Assembly: GCF_003253705.1 (NCBI RefSeq)
Contig: NZ_QKYU01000001.1
Location: 1-64,000 of the forward strand
Direction: 5' to 3'
DNA length: 64,000 nt
Origin: Humitalea rosea
GTDB taxonomy: Bacteria; Pseudomonadota; Alphaproteobacteria; Acetobacterales; Acetobacteraceae
The position numbers and the translations under genes were made by a program. This document shows positions 8,379 to 16,917 of the stretch, one piece after another (the first letter of the stretch is position 1; every line of letters starts with the position of its first letter). The notes beneath the pieces are model-generated. The model was not told the origin of the DNA, searched no databases, and saw nothing but the letters and a program-made list of their open reading frames with translations.

Positions 8379-9010
8379 GTGGCCTCGCGTCTGATGGCCT
8401 CCGCGAGCGCCCGCGCCTCATCGGCGGCGGCCCCGCGCGGGGCGTGTTCGATCGCGCCCAGCCCTAAAGCAAAGGCGGCGGCAAAGGCAGTGCGGTTGCC
8501 GAAGGCGCCGGGCAGCAGCGGCAGCCCGCGCCGGGCGACCTCGGCCGAGACCTGGTCCTTCAGCTTGCCCGAGGCCGGCAGCCGGTTGAGCATCACCACC
8601 ACCGGGCGCCGCTCGGCCACCGTCAATTCCAGCGTCGCATCCATCGCCCAGAGGTCGGCGGCCGAGGGCTGCAACGGCACCAGCACCAGATCGGCGGCAC
8701 GGATGGCATTGCGGGCATCGGCCTCGGCATGGGGCGGGGTATCGAGGATCACCCAGCCGGGCACGCGCTTCAGCCGGTCCACCACCTGGCCGACGCGCCA
8801 GCCGGAGGGCGCGTCGAACACCAGCCGCGCCGCGCGGGGCGAGGCATTGGCGAGCCGCTCGGCATGCCAGCGCGACAGCGAGGCCTGGGGGTCGATGTCC
8901 AGCACCGTCACCATCTCCCCGCTCGCCGCGAGGGCGGCCGCGAGGTTGGCGGCGATGGTGGATTTCCCAGCACCCCCCTTGCGCTGCGCGACCGCGATGA
9001 TGAAGGCCAT
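8375..9010 (-). CDS. ParA-family P-loop ATPase
   Basis: Deviant Walker-A ATPase of the ParA/MinD class, 211 aa. The deviant Walker A box is RKGGAGKST (about 10-18), the switch I region is DIDPQASLSRW (about 38-48), and Walker B ends in WVILDTPPHAE. There is no DNA-binding N-terminal extension, and no ParB partner is encoded nearby. It is too short for MipZ, and no typical min genes lie near it. Such free-standing ParA-like proteins position cargo or complexes in many Alphaproteobacteria. It overlaps the CopD-like gene by 4 bp and starts 49 bp after the cytochrome c gene. Confidence 0.85.
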   Translation of the reverse strand: MAFIIAVAQRKGGAGKSTIAANLAAALAASGEMVTVLDIDPQASLSRWHAERLANASPRAARLVFDAPSGWRVGQVVDRLKRVPGWVILDTPPHAEADARNAIRAADLVLVPLQPSAADLWAMDATLELTVAERRPVVVMLNRLPASGKLKDQVSAEVARRGLPLLPGAFGNRTAFAAAFALGLGAIEHAPRGAAADEARALAEAIRREAT

Positions 9011-9059
9011 GGCTGCGACTCCGGCAGGGTGGGATCACCTTAACGCCGTATGGCGCCCA

Positions 9060-9596
9060 TCAGTCGGTCGCAAACGGATTTCTGCCGCGGGGCGACGCGC
9101 GCGGCGCGAAATTCCGGGCGAGGTAGCCGAGGATGCTTGCCCGCGTCTCCGCCTCCAGCACGGGCATGCCCTGCTTTTCCACCATCCAGTCCAGCACCTC
9201 ATCCCAGCGTTCCTGGCTGAAGGCGGAGCGGCGGATGAGTGCGGTGTTGTGGCAGGCGGTGCAGATCGCGAAGGTGTCTTCCCGGCCCGCGTCATCCGGC
9301 AGGATGTCGATCGGCTCCATAACCTGCACCGGGGCCTCCGTCGGGGCCTCCGTCGGGGCCGGCGCCGGGGCCGGCGCGGGGAGCTGGACCGGGGCCAGCG
9401 CGGGAACCGGCGCGGGGAGGGGGGCTGGCGCTGCGACCACGGCCGGGGCCGGCGGCGCTGCGACCACGGCCGGCGCCGGCCGTGCCGCCACGACGGGCGA
9501 GGGCGGTGGCGGCCGCCCCCAATACCCCGCCTTCTGTCCGAACAAGGTGAGGGTGGCGAGGACCAGAAGCCCCGCCAGCATCTTCGACAGATCCAC
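9060..9596 (-). CDS. c-type cytochrome subunit of sulfite dehydrogenase, with Pro/Ala-rich linker
   Basis: Periplasmic, probably membrane-anchored, monohaem cytochrome c of 178 aa. An uncleaved N-terminal helix (about 7-20) is followed by a long low-complexity linker (about 28-95) made of imperfect APAVVAA and APAPAP units. The haem domain has one CTACH site (about residues 112-116) and a likely axial Met in EKQGMPVL. It lies 5 bp downstream of the molybdenum sulfite-oxidase-family gene, so it is most likely that enzyme's electron acceptor, as SorB is for SorA. The linker is encoded by internally repetitive GC-rich DNA (about 9320-9500) and may vary in length between strains. Confidence 0.8.
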   Translation of the reverse strand: MDLSKMLAGLLVLATLTLFGQKAGYWGRPPPPSPVVAARPAPAVVAAPPAPAVVAAPAPLPAPVPALAPVQLPAPAPAPAPTEAPTEAPVQVMEPIDILPDDAGREDTFAICTACHNTALIRRSAFSQERWDEVLDWMVEKQGMPVLEAETRASILGYLARNFAPRASPRGRNPFATD

Positions 9597-9601
9597 CTGG
9601 C

Positions 9602-10903
9602 TCAGCCGACCAGTATGGCGGCACGGCCGATGGCATTGGCGCCATAACCCTGCGGGTTCCAGTTCGCCGCGGCATGGGGCTGCATCTTGCCCTGGGCGTC
9701 GGTCGCCCGGGTCCAGATCTCGAAATACCCATCCGAGGGCAGGGCGATCCGCCCGGTCCAGCGCTGCCAGGCGTGGCGATTGGCCGGGTCAGCGACCTGC
9801 ATCGGCACCCAGCTCGCGCCATAATCCAGGCTCGCATCCACAGCCCGCACCGTGAGATCCCCGGCCCAGGCGGCGCCGCGCAGCTCCAGCGCCCGCGTGC
9901 CGGCGGGCAGCCGGGCGCCATGCCCGTGGCTGGTCAGGATCGAGCGCACCGGCATCGAGGTCAGATCGGCGAACTCCGCGCCATTGTTGCGTGAGCCCGG
10001 CACGATCGGCCGCACCGGCACGCGGTAGGAGGTGCCGCCCATGCCCTGGCCGGTATGCGGCACCGGCAGCAGGGTCAGCCGCGTCATCCATTTCTGCGAC
10101 AGGCTTCCGGGCCAGCCCGGCACCACCATCCGCAGCGGCGCGCCATGGATGTTGGGGATCGCGGCCCCGTTCAGCCGCGTGCAGATCAGCGTGTCCTCAT
10201 CCATCGCCTTGGCGATGGGCATGCCCCGGCTCATCGCCGCGCGGTCGGCGGCACCCGAGAGATGCGGATCGGCACCGAATTGCCCGGTGAAGTGGGCGGT
10301 CTCCTTCGGCCCGGCGGCGGCCAGCAGGTCGCGCAGCCGCACCCCGGTCCATTCCGCATTGCTGATCGCGCCATTGCCCCATTGGTTGCCGCTGGCCGGC
10401 GGCACGAAGGCGTTGCGGCCATTGCCGCCGCATTCCATCTGCAATTGGCGGGTGACCAGCGGGAAGCGGGATTCCAGCTCGCCGATGGTCAGATCGAGCG
10501 GCGTGTTCACCTCGCCATCGATCCGCAGCTTCCAGCTTTTCGGGTCGCCGGCGAAGGGCGGCGGGATCTGGCCGTTGTTGCGGATGAAGAATTTGTCGGT
10601 CGGGGTGATGGCATCGTCCAGCATCACCTCGGGCGTCTCGGCGACCAGCGGCCGCTCGCCCAGGATGATCAGCGCGGCCTTGCCCTCCATCTGCAAGGTG
10701 GCGGGGGCGGCCGTGCCTTGCGCCAGGGCCGCGGGCAGCAGCCCTGCCGGCATCCGGTCGGCAAAGGGGATGGTGGCGCCGAGGCTCGCCCCCATGGCGG
10801 CCAGCGCCGCGCCCCGCAGCGTGCCGCGCCGGCCCCAGATCAGGGCATCGGCGCGTTGGGGGTCGTCGGCATGGAGTTCAGACAGGCTTCTCTCGCGCGT
10901 CAT
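9602..10903 (-). CDS. molybdenum sulfite oxidase/dehydrogenase (SorA-like)
   Basis: Periplasmic molybdopterin enzyme that probably oxidises sulfite to sulfate and passes electrons to the adjacent cytochrome c. 433 aa. A twin-arginine-type signal (GRRGTLRGAALAAMG, about 24-38) leads the sequence. The Moco domain follows (about 85-300), with the Mo-ligating cysteine in LQMECGGNGR, then the C-terminal dimerisation domain (about 310-430). ATG 10903 was chosen; the same frame stays open to 12325, but that part is antisense to nnrD/E and not conserved. SoxC is a related alternative, but no sox genes are present and the partner is a monohaem cytochrome. Confidence 0.85.
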   Translation of the reverse strand: MTRERSLSELHADDPQRADALIWGRRGTLRGAALAAMGASLGATIPFADRMPAGLLPAALAQGTAAPATLQMEGKAALIILGERPLVAETPEVMLDDAITPTDKFFIRNNGQIPPPFAGDPKSWKLRIDGEVNTPLDLTIGELESRFPLVTRQLQMECGGNGRNAFVPPASGNQWGNGAISNAEWTGVRLRDLLAAAGPKETAHFTGQFGADPHLSGAADRAAMSRGMPIAKAMDEDTLICTRLNGAAIPNIHGAPLRMVVPGWPGSLSQKWMTRLTLLPVPHTGQGMGGTSYRVPVRPIVPGSRNNGAEFADLTSMPVRSILTSHGHGARLPAGTRALELRGAAWAGDLTVRAVDASLDYGASWVPMQVADPANRHAWQRWTGRIALPSDGYFEIWTRATDAQGKMQPHAAANWNPQGYGANAIGRAAILVG

Positions 10904-10997
10904 GGCACGTGTCCTTTTTGTCTTGCGGTCGCGATCATATCGCAATGCCCGCCGTCGCGGAAGTTGACGCCGAGGCTTCGCGCGCATTGCCTGAGGC

Positions 10998-12389
10998 ATG
11001 CACGAACTCCTGACGCCCGCCGAAACCGCCCGCGCCGATGCCCTGGCGGTAGCGGCGGGCGTGCCGATCGCCCGGCTGATGCACAATGCCGGGCGGGCGG
11101 TGGCCGAGGCCATCCGCCAGCGCTTCCGCCCCCGGCGCGTGCTGGTGCTGGCCGGGCCCGGCAACAATGGCGGCGATGGCTGGGTGGCGGCTCGGCTGTT
11201 GGAGCAGATCGGCTGGCCGGTTGCCGTGGCGCCGCTGGCATCCCCCCACCCGGGCACCGAGGCCGCCGAGGCCATGCGCCGCTTCCGTGGCCCGGTCGTC
11301 CCCTTCACCCCCGCCGAGGCGGCGCGGGCCGAGCTGCTGGTCGATGCCGTCTTCGGCGCGGGGCTGAGCCGGGCGCTGGACCCGGAGGTCGCCGCCGTGC
11401 TGGCCGCCGCATCCGGGCCGGTGGTGGCGGTGGATGTGCCCTCCGGCCTGTGCGGGCTGACCGGGCGGGGGTGGGGGCCGGTGCGGGCGGCGGCGCTGAC
11501 CGTGACCTTCGGCTGGCTGAAGCCGGGGCATCTGCTGCTGCCTGGCCGCATGCTCTGCGGCGAGACGGTGCTCGCCGATATCGGGCTGCCGATGTCGGTG
11601 CTGGCGGCGATCGCGCCGCGTCTGTGGCGTAATGGGCCTGCGCTGTGGCGGCTGCCGGCGGCCGAGGCGGCGGGCCACAAATACACCCGTGGCCATGTCA
11701 CGGTGCTGGCCGGCGCCACCATGCCCGGGGCGGCGCGGCTCGCCGCGGCGGCGGCGCGGCGGGTGGGCGCGGGGCTGGTCGCGATCGAGGCCCCCGATCC
11801 CGCCACCGCCACCCTGCTGCGCGGCACCGAACCTGGGCTGCTGGTGACCGACGCGGTCTCCGACGACCCGCGCCATCGGGTCTGGGTGCTGGGGCCGGGG
11901 CTGCCGGCGAATGCGGCGACGCTGGCCCGCTTCACCGCTTTGGTCGCGGCGGGGCGGCAGGTGGTGGGGGATGCCTCGCTCTTCGCCGCCGCCGGGCTCC
12001 CCTCGGCGTTGGCCGGGGCGGCGGTGCTGACGCCGCATGCCGGCGAGTTTTTCCGCGTCTTCGGCGATCCAGGTGCGGACCGCGTTGCCGCAGCCCGCGC
12101 CGCCGCCGCCGCGACCGGTGCGGTGCTGCTGCTGAAAGGGCCGGATACGGTGATCGCCGCCCCCGATGGGCGGGCGGCGATCAACGCCAATGCGCCGCCT
12201 TCGCTGGCGACGGCGGGCTCGGGCGATGTGCTGGCGGGGATCATCGCCGGGCTGCTGGCCCAGGGGATGCCGGCGTTCGAGGCCGCCTGTGCCGGCGCCT
12301 GGGTCCATGGCGCCGCCGCCCCCACCGGCCCCGGCGTGCTGGCCGAGGATGTGCTGGCCGGGATCGGCGGCGCTATGCGGCCGCGCTGA
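10998..12389 (+). CDS. nnrD: bifunctional NAD(P)H-hydrate epimerase / ADP-dependent dehydratase
   Basis: Repairs damaged NAD(P)H hydrates: the N-terminal YjeF_N domain (about 1-205) epimerises R and S hydrates and the C-terminal ribokinase-like domain (about 215-460) dehydrates the S form using ADP. 463 aa, the full-length fused form. Visible motifs are GPGNNGGDGWVAAR (about 54-67) in the epimerase and TAGSGDVLAGIIAGLL (about 405-420) in the dehydratase. The gene is divergent from the sulfite dehydrogenase gene and overlaps the 3' end of gltX by 17 bp in convergent orientation. Confidence 0.92.
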   Translation: MHELLTPAETARADALAVAAGVPIARLMHNAGRAVAEAIRQRFRPRRVLVLAGPGNNGGDGWVAARLLEQIGWPVAVAPLASPHPGTEAAEAMRRFRGPVVPFTPAEAARAELLVDAVFGAGLSRALDPEVAAVLAAASGPVVAVDVPSGLCGLTGRGWGPVRAAALTVTFGWLKPGHLLLPGRMLCGETVLADIGLPMSVLAAIAPRLWRNGPALWRLPAAEAAGHKYTRGHVTVLAGATMPGAARLAAAAARRVGAGLVAIEAPDPATATLLRGTEPGLLVTDAVSDDPRHRVWVLGPGLPANAATLARFTALVAAGRQVVGDASLFAAAGLPSALAGAAVLTPHAGEFFRVFGDPGADRVAAARAAAAATGAVLLLKGPDTVIAAPDGRAAINANAPPSLATAGSGDVLAGIIAGLLAQGMPAFEAACAGAWVHGAAAPTGPGVLAEDVLAGIGGAMRPR

Positions 12390-13749
12390 TCCGGGCGAGG
12401 GCTTCCTCGCGCCCGAGTGCGGCCAAGGTCGCATCCAGCGGCGGGCTTTGCAGGCTGCCGGTGATGGCGGCGCGCAGCGGCTGCGCCAGATCCTTCAGTT
12501 TTTGGCCGGTGGCCTCGGCATGGGCGCGCAGCGCCGCCTCCAGCGCCGGGCGGGACCAGTCGGTGGCGGCCAAGGCATCGGCCAGCGGGGCGAGGCGGGC
12601 GCGGGCGGCGCCGTCCAGCGCGGCCGCCGCCTTGGCATCCATTGCCGGCATGGCGACAACAAACCGTGCCTGTTCAGCAAGATCTGCCATGTTCTTCGCG
12701 CGCGGCGCGAGGTCCGGCACCAGCGCCGCGACCCGCGCCGCCGCCGGCGAGGCCGGGTCCAGCCCCAGCCGCGCCAGCGCATCCTGGGTCAGCCGCTCCG
12801 GTGCCGCCTGCCGCATCCAGACGCCGTTCAGATGGCTGAGCTTGGCGTAATCCATCCGCGAGGCCGCCCGGCCCACCGCCGGCAGGTCGAACAGCTCCAC
12901 GGCGCGCTCGGGCGAAAACACCTCCTCATCGCCATGGCCCCAGCCGAGGCGCAGGAGGTAGTTGCACACCGCCTCGGGCAGGAACCCCTGCTCGCGGAAA
13001 TCGAGCACCGAGACGGCGCCGTGCCGCTTGGACAGCTTGGCGCCATCCGCGCCATGGATCAGCGGGATATGGGCGAAGGCCGGCCGCGCCCAGCCCATGG
13101 CGTCATAGATCAGGCATTGGCGAAACGTGTTGGTCAGATGGTCGTCGCCGCGAATGACATGGGTGATGCCCATGTCATGGTCGTCCACCACCACCGCATG
13201 CAGATAGGTCGGCGTGCCGTCGGAGCGCAGGATGATCAGATCGTCCAGCTCGGCATGGGCGACGCGGACCTCGCCCTGCACCAGGTCGGGCACCACCATC
13301 TCGCCGTCGCGCGGGGCCTTGATGCGGATGACCGGGGCGATGCCCTCGGGCGGCGTGGCCGCGCCATCCCGCCAGCGGCTGCCGTCGTAGCGGAAGGTGC
13401 GCTTCTCCGCCTCGGCGGCGGCGCGCATCGCGGCCAGCTCCTCGGTCGTGTCATAGGCGGCATAGGCGCGGCCGGCGGCCAGCAGCGCGCGGGCAACCTC
13501 GGCATGCCGCGCCTCGCGGGCGGATTGCAGCACCGGCGGCTCGTCGGGGCTGAGGCCGAGCCAGGCGAGACTTTCCAGAATCTGGTCCACGGCGGCCTGT
13601 GTGCTGCGCGCCTTGTCGGTATCCTCGATCCGCAGCAGATATGTTCCGCCATGGTGACGGGCATAGAGTGCGTTGAACAAGGCCGTGCGCGCCCCGCCGA
13701 TATGCAGGTAGCCGGTGGGCGAAGGGGCGAAACGAGTGCGGACAGTCAT
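12373..13749 (-). CDS. gltX: glutamyl-tRNA synthetase
   Basis: Class I aminoacyl-tRNA synthetase that charges tRNA(Glu) (possibly also tRNA(Gln) for amidotransfer). 458 aa. The HIGH signature is GYLHIGGARTALFNAL (about 13-28) and the KMSKS counterpart is KLSKRHG (about 238-244). The C-terminal anticodon-binding domain is complete. Many Alphaproteobacteria carry two GluRS paralogues, so this may be GltX1 or GltX2. It runs divergently from comEC and convergently into nnrD/E. Confidence 0.95.
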   Translation of the reverse strand: MTVRTRFAPSPTGYLHIGGARTALFNALYARHHGGTYLLRIEDTDKARSTQAAVDQILESLAWLGLSPDEPPVLQSAREARHAEVARALLAAGRAYAAYDTTEELAAMRAAAEAEKRTFRYDGSRWRDGAATPPEGIAPVIRIKAPRDGEMVVPDLVQGEVRVAHAELDDLIILRSDGTPTYLHAVVVDDHDMGITHVIRGDDHLTNTFRQCLIYDAMGWARPAFAHIPLIHGADGAKLSKRHGAVSVLDFREQGFLPEAVCNYLLRLGWGHGDEEVFSPERAVELFDLPAVGRAASRMDYAKLSHLNGVWMRQAAPERLTQDALARLGLDPASPAAARVAALVPDLAPRAKNMADLAEQARFVVAMPAMDAKAAAALDGAARARLAPLADALAATDWSRPALEAALRAHAEATGQKLKDLAQPLRAAITGSLQSPPLDATLAALGREEALARISAAA

Positions 13750-13914
13750 GCGGGCGGCCGATCTTCATGCAAGGAGTCCGCTGCCGCCTAGCACGCCCGC
13801 GCCCCGCGCGGGAGGCTGCACCCCCTGTTCCCAGGTCTGACCATTTGCCTGGGCTGGGCGGGGCTGCGCCTGGCGGAGGGCTGGCGCGAGCTGCCGCCCT
13901 TCCTCGCCGTCGCC

Positions 13915-15942
13915 ATGGGGGCGGGGGTGCTGCTGTATTTCGCCCAAGGCAGCGAACCGTCCCGGCTCTGGCTGTTGGCGCCCTGGCTGCCGATGGCCGC
14001 CGCCTTCTGGCTGCTCGGGCGGGCGCCGCTCGGCGGGTTCTTCCTGGGGCTGGTGGCGGCGGCCCTGCTCGGCTTCGCGGTGCCGCTCTGGCACGCCGGG
14101 CGGGCGGCGCCGGTCGAGGTGCTGAACAACCGCGCGGTGATCGTCTCGGGTGTGGTGCAATCGGTCGACCTGCTGCCGGAGGGCCGCCGCGTCACCCTGG
14201 CCGCCGCCCGGCTGGACGACGGCCCGGCCCTGGCGCGGAGCCTGCGCCTGCGGCTGCGGGCCAATGACCCGGCGCGGCCCGAGCCGGGTGACAGCATCGC
14301 GGTGCGATCCCTGGTCCGGCCGCCAGCCCCGCCCGCCTATCCCGGCGCCTGGGATTTTCAGCGCATGGCGTTCTTCGCGGGGCAGGCGGGGGCGGGATTC
14401 GCGATCGGCTCCGCCACGGTCACGCCGGGCTCGGGCGCCACGCCGCCGCTCTCCGGCCTGCGCGCCCAGATCGAGCAGCGCGTCACCGCCGCGGTTCCGG
14501 GCGGTGCCGGGGCCGTCGCCGCGGCGCTGCTCACGGGCGGGCAGAGCGCCATCCCGCGCCCTGATCTGGCGGCGATGCGGGATTCCGGCCTGGCGCATCT
14601 GCTGTCCGTCTCGGGGCTGCATATCGGCATCGTCATGGGGCTGAGTTTCTGGCTGGCGCGCTGGGCCATGGCGGCGATCCCCTGGGTCGCGCTGCGGGTG
14701 CCGGGCAAGCCCGCGGCCTCCCTCGCCGCGCTGGCCGCGGGGGCTGGCTATCTGCTGCTGACGGGATCGCCGGTGCCGATGCTGCGCTCCTTCGCCATGG
14801 CGGCGGTGGTGACGCTGGGGGTGAGCCTGGGGCGGCGGGCGATCAGCATGCGCGTGCTGGCGGTGGCGGCGGTGATCGTCATGCTGATCGATCCGGCGGC
14901 GCTGCTGGGGCCATCCTTCCAGATGAGTTTCGGTGCCGTCCTCGCCCTGATCGCCGGCTTCGAAGCCATGCGCGCGCCGCTGCGACGCTGGCGGGGGGAT
15001 GGCGGCTGGCCGCGCCGGGCGGTGCTGTTCGTCGTGGCGCTGATGCTGTCCTCGGTGCTGGCCGGGGCGGCGACCACCCCCTATGGGCTGCATCATTTCG
15101 GGCGGCTGCAGCTCTATGGCGTCGCGGCCAATGCGGTAGCGGTGCCGCTGACCTCGGTGCTGGTCATGCCGGCGGGGATGCTGGCCCTGGCGGCGATGCC
15201 GCTGGGACTGGAGGGGCTGGTGCTGCCGGTCATGGGTTGGGGGGTGGAGGCGATCCTCTGGACCGCGCGGCAGGTCGCGGCCTGGCCCGGCGCCGCGCTG
15301 GTGGCGCCGCCGCTCTCGGGCACGGGGCTGGCGGTGCTGACGGCGGGGCTCTGCCTGCTGTGTCTGTGGAAGGGGCGGGCGCGGTTCGTGGGGGTGCCGC
15401 TGATCCTGGCGGGGCTCGCTTCGGGGCTCTGGACCGCGCCGCCGGATGTTCTGGTCGCGCAGGATGGGCGGCAGGTGGCGCTGCGGGCGGGGGAGGAGAT
15501 GTTCCTCTGGCGCGCCTCGGGCGCCAGCCGGATGACGCGCGAGACCTGGCTGCGCAGCTGGGGGGAGGAGGCGGCCCAGGCCCTGCCCGCGGAGGGCACG
15601 GCCGGGGGCGGCGCCCTTGTCTGCGCGGAGAGTGTCTGCCGGCTGCAAGGTGCCTCGGGGGTGGCGGCGCTGATCCGGCCGGCGCCGCCGGTGCGGGGCC
15701 AGGGCCGCGCCCAGCCGGAACGGCAGTTCGCCCCCGATGGGCTGTGCGGCACGGTCGCCGTGGTGATCGCGCCGGAGCCGCTGCGCGGGCGCTGCCCTGG
15801 CAGCCTGGTGGTGGACCGATTCACGGTCTGGCGAGATGGGGCGCATGCGGTCTGGCTCGGGCCGGGCGGGGTGCGGGTGCTGAGCGATCGCGCGGAGCGA
15901 GGGGAGCGACCCTGGGTGCCGCCACGGCCGGCGGCGCGTTGA
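13915..15942 (+). CDS. comEC: ComEC/Rec2-family DNA-uptake channel protein
   Basis: Polytopic inner-membrane protein of the ComEC/Rec2 family, thought to carry single-stranded DNA during natural transformation. 675 aa from the first ATG. It has an N-terminal DUF4131-like region, the Competence domain with many helices (about 200-480; LLSVSGLHIGIVMG is the signature), and a short degenerate C-terminal part lacking the zinc-hydrolase His cluster, as is common in Alphaproteobacteria. The frame stays open upstream to 13792 and the extra residues look like the family N-terminus, but no ATG, GTG or TTG is found there. The true start is therefore uncertain. Confidence 0.85.
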   Translation: MGAGVLLYFAQGSEPSRLWLLAPWLPMAAAFWLLGRAPLGGFFLGLVAAALLGFAVPLWHAGRAAPVEVLNNRAVIVSGVVQSVDLLPEGRRVTLAAARLDDGPALARSLRLRLRANDPARPEPGDSIAVRSLVRPPAPPAYPGAWDFQRMAFFAGQAGAGFAIGSATVTPGSGATPPLSGLRAQIEQRVTAAVPGGAGAVAAALLTGGQSAIPRPDLAAMRDSGLAHLLSVSGLHIGIVMGLSFWLARWAMAAIPWVALRVPGKPAASLAALAAGAGYLLLTGSPVPMLRSFAMAAVVTLGVSLGRRAISMRVLAVAAVIVMLIDPAALLGPSFQMSFGAVLALIAGFEAMRAPLRRWRGDGGWPRRAVLFVVALMLSSVLAGAATTPYGLHHFGRLQLYGVAANAVAVPLTSVLVMPAGMLALAAMPLGLEGLVLPVMGWGVEAILWTARQVAAWPGAALVAPPLSGTGLAVLTAGLCLLCLWKGRARFVGVPLILAGLASGLWTAPPDVLVAQDGRQVALRAGEEMFLWRASGASRMTRETWLRSWGEEAAQALPAEGTAGGGALVCAESVCRLQGASGVAALIRPAPPVRGQGRAQPERQFAPDGLCGTVAVVIAPEPLRGRCPGSLVVDRFTVWRDGAHAVWLGPGGVRVLSDRAERGERPWVPPRPAAR

Positions 15943-15956
15943 TCCGGGAAGGTCGG

Positions 15957-16095
15957 CATTTTTACTGAAAATTCCCTAAAATAATCCGGTAACACGTAAC
16001 GATGACGTTGTTTTCAACTCATATGGTAATATTGACGGTTTTAATATCCGATTTATTGACGATAGATTGATGATGTTGGGGAAGAAGAATATGTG
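15957..16095. other. AT-rich intergenic region between comEC and a methyltransferase gene
   Basis: About 140 bp of low-GC sequence with several TAAT/ATTG tracts and two copies of ATTGACG (16031-16037 and 16055-16061). It probably holds the promoter of the methyltransferase gene starting at 16149. No definite -35/-10 pair can be named. Confidence 0.45.
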
Positions 16096-16148
16096 CGATT
16101 CGAATTGATCGCTGTTCCCTTCTTCGCGGCCCGTGCTAATCTTGCTGC

Positions 16149-16883
16149 ATGCCACTCGGTCTTCGTCTGCTGCCTCCTTCCGCCGGGGACCGGTTCCGCC
16201 GCGCGCGGTTCGGCCTCTGCCGCGGCATCATCGAAGACGTGGTGGCGCAACGTGGGGCATGCCATGTGCTCGATATCGGCGGTGCGCTCCGCTACTGGCA
16301 GGTCTGCGCGCCGGATCTGCTGGAGGATGCGCGTGTCTCCTTCGACATGGTCAACATCGCCTATTCGCCCGGTGACCAGGAAAGCGCGGAGGCCATTGGC
16401 GGCAACCGGATCCGACTGCTGCTGGGCGATGCCCGGGCCATGCCGGAGATCGCGGATGGCGCCTATGACCTGGCCCATTCCAATTCGGTGATCGAACATG
16501 TCGGCCGCTGGCCCGATATGCAGGCCATGGCCGCCGAGGTCCGCCGCATCGGGCAGCAATATTATGTGCAGACGCCCTATTGGGGCTTCCCGATCGAGCC
16601 GCATTTTCGCGTCGCCGGCTTCCATTGGCTGCCGGAACAATGGCGCCTCAGCCTGGTGATGCGGGCCGCACGCGGCTATCATCCTCAGGCCGAGACGGTG
16701 GACGCGGGGATGCGGATGATTGAATCCGCCGTGCTGTTGAACCGGCGCCAATATGGCGCGCTGTTCCCTGGCGCGAATATCCATAGCGAGATCGTCTATG
16801 GGCTGACCAAAAGCCTGATCGCCCTCGGCGGCACGGGCGTGGCGCCCGACCCGCAGAGCAACACGCGCGCCCTGCGGGTCTGA
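16149..16883 (+). CDS. class I SAM-dependent methyltransferase
   Basis: Probable methyltransferase of 244 aa with unknown substrate. The SAM-binding motif I is degenerate: VLDIGGALRYW (about 40-50) instead of the usual DxGxGxG. Motif II is LLLGDARAMPEIADGAYDLAHSNSVIEH (about 88-115), which is the standard methyltransferase-11-like core including the SNSVIEH signature. The C-terminal part (PYWGFPIEPHFRVAGFHWLP) is also seen in sugar- or polysaccharide-associated methyltransferases. No Shine-Dalgarno is visible at the ATG. It sits between lexA and comEC, interrupting an order often found in relatives, with an AT-rich leader; it may be an acquired gene. Confidence 0.75.
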   Translation: MPLGLRLLPPSAGDRFRRARFGLCRGIIEDVVAQRGACHVLDIGGALRYWQVCAPDLLEDARVSFDMVNIAYSPGDQESAEAIGGNRIRLLLGDARAMPEIADGAYDLAHSNSVIEHVGRWPDMQAMAAEVRRIGQQYYVQTPYWGFPIEPHFRVAGFHWLPEQWRLSLVMRAARGYHPQAETVDAGMRMIESAVLLNRRQYGALFPGANIHSEIVYGLTKSLIALGGTGVAPDPQSNTRALRV

Positions 16884-16884
16884 A

Positions 16885-16917
16885 CCCGCCTCAGTACTTC
16901 GCCCGCCTCAGTACTTC
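16885..16917. repeat. 17-bp-period tandem duplication over the lexA stop
   Basis: The 16-mer cccgcctcagtacttc occurs at 16885-16900 and again at 16902-16917, one base apart. The second copy contains the lexA stop codon (TCA at 16908-16910 on the plus strand) and its last codons; the first lies just beyond it, directly after the methyltransferase stop. Confidence 0.95.

Noticed and set aside
10904-12325. N-terminal extension of the sulfite dehydrogenase frame (907 residues in total)
   Set aside because: The added part is antisense to nnrD/E. The Tat signal places the start at 10903.
13765-15846. 693-residue open frame opposite comEC
   Set aside because: Arg/Gln/Pro-rich antisense reading without a domain.
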